NCBI RefSeq assembly: GCF_052324685.1
Contig: NW_027506907.1
Location: 297,790 to 361,789 of the forward strand
Length of the DNA: 64,000 nt
Reading direction: 5' to 3'
From: Brachyhypopomus gauderio
Lineage: Eukaryota > Chordata > Actinopteri > Gymnotiformes > Hypopomidae
Part shown: positions 13,491 through 22,531 of the stretch, one piece after another
Layout: each line of letters opens with the position of its first letter
Position numbering within the stretch: the first letter of the stretch is position 1
Program-made: the position numbers and the translations under genes
The notes under the pieces: generated by a model
The model's database searches: none
Told to the model about the DNA's origin: nothing
The model's input: the letters and a program-made list of their open reading frames with translations, nothing else

Positions 13491-13700
13491 TCACGAACCT
13501 ATCACAACACACACTGACTTCCCCGATACCAATTACCCGCCCTCTCAACCTTCACGAACCTATCACAACACACACTGACTTCCCTGATACCAATCACCCG
13601 CCCTCTCAACCTTCACGAACCTATCACAACACACACTGACTTCCCGGGTCCCAATCACCCGCCCTCTCAACCCTCATGAACCTATCATGACACACATCAT
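13491..13700. repeat. 61-bp tandem repeat, about 3.5 copies
   Basis: The motif TCACGAACCTATCACAACAC recurs at 13491, 13552 and 13613, with a diverged copy at 13674. The spacing is exactly 61 bp each time. It lies inside the probable LTR and probably arose within that element. Confidence 0.9.
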
Positions 13701-13800
13701 CTTCCACAGTCCGAATCACACATTTATTAGTTGCTCCCTTCACTTGTGCCTCATTACTATCTCCTTATTTAACCCCCACTGGTACCCAGTCAAGTCCTTT

Positions 13801-13893
13801 GACTTTTAACTGATGGTTCCTAACCCTCTGTTATGGACTTTTAACTGATGGTCCCTAACCCTCTGTTATGGACTTTTAACTGATGGTCCCTAT
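13801..13893. repeat. 35-bp tandem repeat, about 2.7 copies
   Basis: GACTTTTAACTGATGG starts at 13801, 13836 and 13871, a constant 35-bp period with one base difference between the first two units. Confidence 0.9.
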
Positions 13894-14055
13894 GTATGTT
13901 ATAGATTTTGTCAAGCCAGTGCCTGCCCAGGCACTGATATTGATGTTGTTTTGCTTATTATCTTTGTTTCAACTCAAATCTGCTGTTTTCTTTTTATATT
14001 TCATCAATAAACACCCTGAATATTATCACTCACACCTCCCTGCTAAGATGTAACG

Positions 14056-15490
14056 TCTCCTTTTCCAGAGGGAAGAATTCAATTCTTCACAAGTGTTCAC
14101 ACCCCCACCTTTTACATCTAGGTTTAAGACTTCAAGAGTGCTAAGCCTGGTGCCCCCAGCTATAGAGTTGTCTCGTAATCTGAGATGTTAACGCTATTGT
14201 GTGGCTACTTCAAGCATTCGCTGGGGTTTGTGATGATGATGATGATGATGTAGGAGGAAGGCGGAGTCTCGGAGAGCCCTCAGGACTGGGCTCACCCATT
14301 GACACTCAATTCTAGTTCTGCTGCTACACACAGACCTGCTGGAGCTACATACTGACACATGTGTAAGGGTATTTTAGGTCCCCCCCACCAAGCCAGGAAT
14401 GCACCCCCCCCCCCCCACACACACACACACACTTACTAGTTCACTCAGTTCACCTGTTCCCAATCTCTACGTCTGCATGTTACTGTGGAGATGGTACCAA
14501 CACTAAACTAGACCTGCTTATCTGTGATGGAGAATCTGAGATGGTGCCAGAAAACCTCCCAGTGCTGGCAACAGAGGAACAGAGGAGTGTTGCCATAATC
14601 ATCCACCCACTCCATCAACTTGGGCGGATGTAGATAGAGCTCGCCTACCCTATACCACCTGAAAAGGCTTACACCTGTACCAAACTAGCTGGGTACGTTT
14701 ACAGCAGGCTGAAGTGATCCAATCAGAACTCCTGCTGTCTTGTGCGTGATGGTGTTTGTGTGCTGATAGACATGACTGTGTCAGCCGGCCCACATTAAGG
14801 TAGTGACCTTCATGACCTTCATGACATTTGAAAACTTTTGGTTAGATGCACCGGCTGACTGTGTGGAATAAGGTTAATTACCAAGTTCAGGTATGTGTAT
14901 CATATATATCAAAACTGTGAAAATTTGTGGAGAACTGAGAAACAGGAAGTGTCTTGCAAATGCAGCATCTCTCACATTTTACAAGTGCTTTGTTCTCCAC
15001 GAAGATCAGAACCAACGCATCTCTCAAATGCATACCTACCTACCATCATCCTCCTAACCAAATAAAGCGCTAGCATTCCAGAGTGGCCCCTCCTTCTCAG
15101 TTTCTGTCTGTTTCTCTTGGTTTAGGGAAATAAAAAATGTCTTTAGGTTTTAACATACCAGTCAAGTCCAGGGTGAAATAAAAACTGTGGCCAGTTTTAT
15201 TGTAATGTGATAGCAAATGAGTGAGACGAATATGATATATGTGATATATAACAGTTAAAGAGGAAGTAGTGGAAGAGGTTAAAAAATGAATGATTTAATA
15301 AGTAAGATCAGTATATGTCCGTACCAAATATACTACAGTTTATGCATAATTTGTAAATTATAGTTGTTTACCAAAGTATAGTCCATTTATTGCAGCATAA
15401 ACAATCTCTTGATTGGTCATTCAATCTCACAGTCTGTGCCAATCAGAAGCAGTGGGGTACACCACCCGACACCACCCGGAGAGGGTGAGC
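14056..15490. other. 5' flank of cnn1
   Basis: No gene is seen. It holds a short GAT repeat (about 14231-14250), a C run followed by CA repeats (14404-14431) and AT-rich sequence. A CArG-like box with one mismatch (CCATTTATTG, 15383-15392) lies about 100 bp upstream of the TATA-like box. That would suit a smooth-muscle gene but is weak evidence alone. Confidence 0.5.
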
Positions 15491-15497
15491 TTTATAA
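15491..15497 (+). promoter_or_regulatory. TATA-like box of cnn1
   Basis: TTTATAA lies 93 bp upstream of the cnn1 ATG. Initiation some 25-30 bp downstream would give a 5' UTR of about 65-70 bases. Confidence 0.5.
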
Positions 15498-15589
15498 GGT
15501 AGTGCAGACAGGAGGTGATCACGAGCTACAGCTACAGAGTGAGATCAGAGACAGGCTTCTACACAAGGGCTCGGCGCTATAGTGACACC

Positions 15590-18500
15590 ATGGCAACCCA
15601 GTTTAGCAAAGGACCTACCTTTGGACTGTCTGCTGAGGTCAGGAATAAGGTAAGAATGTGTGTGTGTGTGTGTGTTGGGGGGGGGATGGAGGAGTTAACA
15701 TGCCTTACCTAAACTTAATTTCATTTCTGTAGCTTTTGGTTTATAAGCAACTCACATGTATAAAAAATACAGTATCATTCTGAGAGAAGGAGGTGTATAT
15801 TCGTTTTAAAGAAAGAGTTTGATATTATGACAAAAGTTACTGAGAACCCAGCAACTTCTCATGATCACGTTATACAATATTACTCTTTACAATAAAAATA
15901 TACTTAGGCATCAGTAAAGACAACAACCACAGAAGGATTAGTGTCGCTTCTAAATTGAGATTACACCAATATTTGCCAAGGCAATCCTTTAGATTGTGAG
16001 CAAACAAGACATGCAAATGTCCGAGGAGGAGAGAACATGGAGGAGAGGTGGAGGAGAGAACATGTAGGAGAAGTGGAGGACTGTCCTGGAGGAGAGGTGC
16101 AGGAGAGAATATGGAGGAGAGGTGGAGGACAGTCCTGGAGGAGAGATGGACGACAGTCCTGGAGGAGAGGTGGAGGAGAGAACATGGAGGAGAGGTGGTG
16201 GACAGTGCTGAAGGAAAGGTGGAGGACTGTCCTGGAGGAGAGGTGGAGGACAGTTCTGGTCTTCTCCAGGCTCAGCATCGCCCTCCCGCTGCCTGGTCGC
16301 TCTCTCTTCCAGGACTTTCTTGTTTACGCCGCACTTCAGGGCCAAACAGCAGGGAGTATACACCGTCTCTGGTGCCCCTGATTATAACCACTCATTATCA
16401 CTCTTGACCTTATTTAATCATTAATGACTGCGCAATTGTCATCCTGATTGTGATTCTCTCATTTTGGGCAACTCCTGAAATCTCTGAAATCATTACACCC
16501 TAAACAAGGCACACAAGTGTGTGTGTGATGGTATTTGCATTTGCATGGGTGTAAGTCTGAGCACTGCCAGAGACTGGCTCTCTCATAGAAGGTCCAGGGA
16601 TTAAAGCCAAACAGGTGTTCGTGGTTCACACATTCTGCAAAACCTGAAGTGTTAAGAATGCTCCCATCAGAACCACACAAACATGATGGTGTACAAACCT
16701 CTGGTCAGGCTTCAGCACTATTAACATTAACTCAATTTATTCCGATTAACTCAATTTATTCCAAATTAACCAAGTCTTTTCCCAATTAACCCAATCTGTT
16801 TCCATTTAGGAGAAGAAATGGTTTTTTCTCCATTAGTACTGAATAACATGATATGAAAAGAAATGTCAGTGAGATTTTTATTTTTACTGAAGTAACAACC
16901 ATCGTTCCTGTTCCATCATCCCATGTGACCCTTGACCCCATGTGATGCTTGACCCATCAACTGTAGCTGGTGCAGAAGTATGACCCCCAGATGGAGGATG
17001 AGCTGCGCCAGTGGATGCAGGAGGTCATAGGTCGTGTCATATCCAACAACTTCATGGAGGGACTCAAAGACGGGGTCATCCTCTGCGAGTGAGTCATTGT
17101 CAATATTCAGTGTGTCGGTGCTGTTAACGTGACAACAGAGTCACGCTCCAGTTTTCTATTCCTAGTTCTTGTAATGCTGCCTGTGACTGTTTCCATGACT
17201 CTGTCCTGCTCAGACTGATCAACAAGCTGAAACCAGGATCGGTGCCGAAGATCAACCGGTCTTCGCTCAACTGGCACAAGGTAATTAGCCCTGCCCGCCA
17301 GGCAGATTCATTAGATCTATAAATCTGTTGGGATGGCTGTCTTCATTACACAGATAGACGTGTTTTGACTGAGTTTGGGTGTAGATCAGCTGTGTTTGAG
17401 TTTTCTTTTTTTAGCCAGCAAAGGAAAGTTCTCCGGGTTCAGTTTGAAATGTCGGGTATCTGTCACACAAACACACAGCAAACCTCGCAGGCTGGAACAC
17501 GACCTGCATTGCTTGAAATGGAGAGATGTGTGTTAGGAGGCCGTACCCATTCCGACGGACGGTACGGAGCATAGGCGGAGGTCAGAGTGAACGGTTTTAA
17601 TGAATGGCTTCGGTTCCTGCTGGTGGAAACGGATTCAGCTTCATAGATTTCCCCTGATCCCTGAGTGTTTACTTCACTTCAGCATGTTTACATTCCAAGT
17701 CAGACACTTTGTACTACTATGTATGCTCAGTGTGTGTATGTGTGTCTACGGTTGGGCACTTTCTGGGCACTTAAGTTATACAAGTTAATACAAACATACA
17801 ATTAAGATGAAAAGCAGCATTAATAAGGAACATTACATTGGTTGGATGAATTGATCATTTTGTTTAATTCATATCCAACGTGTTTACATTTGTTTTAACA
17901 CTGCTGTATTGCTTGGCTGGGTGAACTGAATGTATTGCTGGTTAGGGGACAAATTTTCAGAACCATTTTAAGCATTTGTGAGACAAGCAGAATGTTGGGA
18001 ATGTGAGGAATGTCAAAGCCTTGCACTTATTTACACAGTGTCCATTTTCTCCACATCTCCATCTCTTGCTCTGTCCACCCCCTAACTTTATTCAATCAAT
18101 CTCCACACCTCTTTCTCTATGCCCCATCCTGTTACCCCTCTATGCTCCATCCTGTTACCCCTCTATGCCCCATCCTGTTACCCCTCTATGCTCCATCCTG
18201 TTACCCCTCTATGCCCCATCCTGTTACCCCTCTATGCTCCATCCTGTTACCCCACTATGCCCCATTCTTTTACCCTTCTATGCCCCATCCTGTTACCCCT
18301 CTATGCACCATCCTGTTACCCCACTATGCCCTATCCTGTTACCCCTCTATGCCCCATCCTTTTACCCCACTATGCTCCATCCTGTTACCCCACTATGCCC
18401 CATCCTTTTACCCCTCTATGCCCCATCCTGTTACCCCTCTATGCCCCATCCTGTTACCCCTCTATGCCCCATCCTGGTACCCCACTATGCTCCATCCTGT

Positions 18501-21334
18501 TACCCCACTATGCCCCATTCTTTTACCCTTCTATGCCCCATCCTGTTACCCCTCTATGCACCATCCTGTTACCCCACTATGCCCTATCCTGTTACCCCTC
18601 TATGCCCCATCCTTTTACCCCACTATGCTCCATCCTGTTACCCCACTATGCCCCATCCTGTTACCCCTCTATGCCCCATCCTGTTACCCCTCTATGCCCC
18701 ATCCTGGTACCCCACTATGCCCCATCCTGTTACCCCTCTATGACCCATCCTTTTACCCTTCTATGCCCCATCCTGTTACCCCTCTATGCTCCATCCTTTT
18801 ACCCCTCTATGCCCCATCCTGTTACCCCACTATGCCCCATCCTGTTACCCCTCTATGCCCCATCCTGTTACCCCACTATGCCCCATCCTGTTACCCCTCT
18901 ATGCCCCATCCTTTTACCCTTCTATGCCCCATCCTTTTACCCTTCTATGCCCCATCCTGTTACCCCTCTATGCCCCATCCTGTTACCCCTCTATGCCCCA
19001 TCCTTTTACCCTTCTATGCCCCATCCTGTTACCTCACTATGCCCCATCCTGTTACCCCTCTATGCCCCATCCTTTTACCCTTCTATGCCCCATCCTGTTA
19101 CCCCTCTATGCCCCATCCTGTTACCCCACTATGCCCCATCCTGTTACCCCTCTATGCCCCATCCTGTTACCCCTCTATGCCACATCCTGTTACCCCTCTA
19201 TGCCACATCGTTACCCCTCTATGCCCTATCCTGTTACCCCTCTATGCCCTATCCTGTTACCCCTCTATGCCCCATCCTGTTACCCCTCTATGCCACATCG
19301 TTACCCCTCTATGCCCTATCCTGTTACCCCTCTATGCCCCATCCTGTTACCCCTCTATGCCTCATCCTGTTACCCCTCTATGCCACATCGTTACCCCTCT
19401 ATGCCCTATCCTGTTACCCCTCTATGCCCTATCCTGTTACCCCTCTATGCCCCATCCTGTTACCCCTCTATGCCCTATCCTGTTACCCCTCTATGCCCTA
19501 TCCTGTTACCCCTCTATGCCCCATCCTGTTACCCCTCTATGCCCCATCCTGTTACCCCTCTATGCCCTATCCTGTTACCCCTCTATGCCACATCCTGTTA
19601 TGCTCTCCTCTACTTCAGTTGGAGAACATCAGCAGCTTCATCCGAGCCATCAGTGAGTATGGATTGAAGCCCCACGACATCTTCGAGGCCAACGACCTAT
19701 TTGAGGACATGAACCACACCCAGGTGCAGTCTACCCTCATCACACTGGCTGGAGTGGTAAGTCTTCACCTGGACTTTGAGGTCTATATCGGACATGTCAT
19801 CCATTCCATCAGGTTTCCATTCCATCCACAGATTCAATATGTCAGTACCTCTGACACACACTATGCACCTCATGGCCTTTTAAACTTTGGGAGCGAAAGA
19901 GATCTTGCACAGGCAGGCGGGGGTAACAAAAATCTAGATTGTTTATTATTCAGACATTAGATTATATTACTGAAGTTATTAAGGTCATTTAAAATACTGA
20001 ATTTAAAATGCTAGGTGTGTTACTATATACACATACAAAGAACACTGGAGTATCCCTATAGCGCTCCCTATTTTCCTACTGCCTGTTATCTAGTAAACCC
20101 TCTGCTCAGTTTCACACACATTTCCTATCTAGGCCATTAAAAAATGTGAAATGTGCCATATTTGTCAATTGTGATTTGTGATTTACTGCACATATTCCTG
20201 GATGTGTCCTTCTCCCAGGCCAAGACCAAAGGCTTCTACACCAAATACGATGTGGGGGTGAAATACGCCACCAAGCACCAGAGGAGATTCCCCAGCGAGA
20301 AACTGAACGAGGGCAAGAGCATCATCTGTCAGCAGGTCAGGGGTCACGTGGCTGGGCTCTGAGCTGGCTAGAAAAGCATCTGTACACCTAGGTGTGTTCA
20401 GACATTTTACTTGTTGAATGTAGACGGTAAGAAGCACAGAAGGTCACTTTTGTGTTTACATAGAATAAGTATTTCATACCATGACTATATATGGTATGAA
20501 AGTGCCATGCACATCAGTTAAGGGGATAAACAGGTATATACAACAGAATTAGAAATATGTGGACATATATTTTACACAGCAGCAGGACATATATTTTACA
20601 TTTACACAGCAGCGCTGTTCAGTGGTCTCGTTACCAGCAGTCATGACAGATGATTTATGTCACTTCAGAAGTCACATCTCAAATCCTAATCGTATTCAGA
20701 TGGGCTCGAACAAGTATGCCAGTCAGAAGGGCATGACGTCCTACGGCACACGGCGACACCTCTACGACCCCAAGATGGGCATGGAGAAACCCATGGACCA
20801 CAACAGCATCCACCTCCAAATGGGCACCAATAAAGGTGCCAGCATGGTGAGAGTCCAGACCACAACTCCCCGTCCTGGCACCAGCCGCCCCAGAGAGAAC
20901 TGAGACACTGCTGGAACTCAGAGAACCCCAGAGCTCCAGAACCCCATTATTAGCCAACAATCACTGTTCAAACCTATCAATGTTCTATAAGATTACTAGG
21001 GGTGTTTAGCTAGAGAGGTTCATTCAGCATTGGTTTTCATCATTTTAGATGCACTCTATTGAATGGCTGTCAATAGTTGTGTAGTGTGCTCCCCATTCAA
21101 TCAATCAATCTCTCTCTCTCTCTCTCTCTCTCTCAGGCCGGTATGACAGCACTGGGTACGGCAAGGCAGGTGACGGAGAAGAAAATGTGTGCGGAGCCTG
21201 TGGACACCACCACCGTTTCCCTGCAGATGGGCACCAATAAGGTGGCATCGCAGAGTGGCCTCACCCCCATGGGAGGCCCCCGCCTGGTCTACGACCGCAA
21301 ATACTGCACCCCGCGGGCCGAGTGTGAGGCCTGA
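15590..21334 (+). CDS. cnn1: Calponin-1-like actin-binding protein (7 exons, 282 aa)
   Basis: Exons: 15590-15649, 16967-17088, 17214-17280, 19619-19756, 20219-20335, 20700-20846 and 21137-21334. All introns are GT-AG and all phases agree. The ATG has a strong context (CACCATGG). Calponins bind F-actin, tropomyosin and calmodulin and restrain actomyosin ATPase in smooth muscle. Residues about 25-130 form the calponin-homology domain, with [10 protein letters not shown] and [12 protein letters not shown] blocks that are closer to calponin 1 than to 2 or 3. Three calponin repeats start at residues 169, 209 and 248, each with MG(T/S)NK. Repeat 1 keeps the ASQ-GMT-YGTRR phospho-site region. Repeat 2 is diverged after GT, where the RR-LYDPK part is lost. 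The protein ends soon after repeat 3 without the long acidic tail of calponins 2 and 3. Intron 3 carries a 1.5-kb minisatellite reaching almost to its acceptor. Symbol assigned by similarity; the a/b paralogue is not resolved. Confidence 0.93.
16022..16262. repeat. Purine-rich degenerate minisatellite in cnn1 intron 1
   Basis: About 240 bp of irregular repeats built from GGAGGAGAGGTGGAGGA and GGACAGTCCTGGAGGAGA variants. The + strand is strongly purine-rich. The long open frames on both strands here come from this repetition. Confidence 0.85.
18115..19600. repeat. 23-bp minisatellite, about 65 units, cnn1 intron 3
   Basis: The unit is CTCTATGCCCCATCCTGTTACCC with variant positions (CC/CT/CA after TATG, CTCT/CACT, GTT/TTT). 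A few units are 2 bp shorter (CCACATCGTTAC, at 19203, 19293 and 19383). The unit has no stop in any plus frame and its length is not a multiple of three, so all three plus frames stay open for hundreds of codons. The array is pyrimidine-rich on the sense strand and ends about 18 bp before the exon 4 acceptor. It should be read as intronic repeat DNA, not as a repetitive protein gene. Confidence 0.97.
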
Positions 21335-21541
21335 GGCCGAATCCACCAGAGCCTTAACACCCCCTCAAGTGCACGCTGGGTACAAAAAACCAGCCTTTCC
21401 CACTAACATGACACCAGTTCTATTCACGTGAATCGGATTATTCATCACAACAGAAGCTTACCCAAAACCTGTCAGGCAAAGCATTTGCAACGTCCAGTTC
21501 GAAGTTGCCTTTTTCCCCTGATCTTGACCTGGTTACATCTA

Positions 21542-21547
21542 AATAAA
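21542..21547 (+). terminator. cnn1 proximal polyadenylation signal
   Basis: AATAAA 208 bp after the stop codon, on the sense strand. Confidence 0.5.
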
Positions 21548-21744
21548 TCCTAACTTCAGTCTGTCTGAAGGATAACAGATCTCAGATCAGTGCAAAATGG
21601 CAACTTTTACCCACCCTACCATGTGTTGAGCTCTAGCAGAACACACAGCATGGTATGTACTGTACAGCCTGATGGAACACAGTGGAATGAAATGTGATTG
21701 GATCAGTCACAATTTCTGAGCACTAGTTTTGCACATGCTCTTTA

Positions 21745-21750
21745 AATAAA
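21745..21750 (+). terminator. cnn1 distal polyadenylation signal
   Basis: AATAAA 411 bp after the stop codon, followed by GT-rich sequence (GTGCTAAAGGTCTCTGTG). Confidence 0.55.
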
Positions 21751-22440
21751 CATGTGCTAAAGGTCTCTGTGAATATTTTCCTTCCTCAGTTCATCCCAAG
21801 TTCAACCATGTTTGCAGTGTGCAGTAATACATGTTAATGCTCCACTGGCATCTTCTGAGCTATAGATGGATTAAAGGTGCTCTCTGTCATTTTAATGCAC
21901 AGCACAGTGGTGATCCTGCTAAAGCCTTTAAAAGGAACTATATAACCTTAACCCAGCTCAAATTCATAAGGAGGCATTTGAATTCCAGAACCTGTAATCA
22001 TTAACCAGAATAAGCCTTTTAAACTTTAATAATTTTGAGTGTAAACAAAATTATTTTACTATTGGAATAAGACGTTTCTTAAAGGTAGTGCCTGCTGCTG
22101 GTTCTTTGCTGACATCTAGTGTTTAGAATTGATCCTGCAACATGAAATCCACTGATGGTGGATACATTTTACATAAATACTACTTCAAAAATGTTTCACA
22201 AGTGGATTTGTTTGAGGTGATGTAATGTTAAAAATAGTATTTTGCATGTAACTAAATTCATTCAAGGGTAATAAACACATTTAAAATTGATTGTGTATGG
22301 TTCCTTATTGAACTATAGATAAGTTTGCAGTATATACAGCAATACATGTTCAGGGTAGGCAAGTCGTATAATCCAAATATTCTGCCCCGTTATCGCCAGC
22401 AGGTGAGGAATCCGTTATTAGTGTTACTTCTTGACCCGTA
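21751..22440. other. cnn1-pld6 intergenic spacer
   Basis: About 0.7 kb of AT-rich sequence with no gene seen. It ends in CpG-richer DNA with a CTCF-like site just before pld6. Confidence 0.5.
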
Positions 22441-22455
22441 TCACTAGGGGGCGCT
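22441..22455 (+). promoter_or_regulatory. CTCF-like motif upstream of pld6
   Basis: TCACTAGGGGGCGCT closely fits the vertebrate CTCF core (CCACTAGGGGGCGC). It lies about 80 bp upstream of the pld6 start codon, and a weaker GCCAGCAGGTGAGG lies about 45 bp further upstream. It may act as an insulator between cnn1 and pld6. Motif reading only. Confidence 0.45.
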
Positions 22456-22531
22456 ACTTAGTAAGCCCACCTGTGAGTTTCCTAGCTAGCTAACACTAGA
22501 GGTTTCATTCATTAAAGTAAGCATCTTTGAC

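Larger units (their letters stand above)
13456..14055 (+). mobile_element. Probable solo LTR of a retrotransposon
   Basis: The stretch begins TGTCACAT and ends ATGTAACG, an imperfect inverted terminal pair. Near its 3' part is an AATAAA (about 14007) followed by a T/C-rich end, as in the R/U5 part of gypsy-type LTRs. Two internal tandem arrays (61-bp and 35-bp units) are entered separately. No primer-binding site or gag/pol remains flank it, so a solo LTR is the simplest reading. I could not see a matching target duplication. Confidence 0.45.
21335..21750 (+). other. cnn1: cnn1 3' UTR
   Basis: Non-coding sequence after the TGA. Two AATAAA hexamers (21542-21547 and 21745-21750) would give UTRs of about 0.2 or 0.4 kb. 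Confidence 0.6.

Noticed and set aside
13491-13700. Regularly spaced repeats as a CRISPR array
   Set aside because: The whole 61-bp unit is conserved without variable spacers, and the DNA is vertebrate; this is a tandem repeat.
16037-16407. Overlapping open frames on both strands over the purine-rich repeats
   Set aside because: They are low-complexity translations of a degenerate minisatellite inside cnn1 intron 1.
18003-19960. Very long plus-strand open frames (up to 613 codons) of the [12 protein letters not shown] type
   Set aside because: They translate a 23-bp intronic minisatellite that has no stop in any plus frame. The longest runs into calponin exon 4 only because that exon follows in phase.
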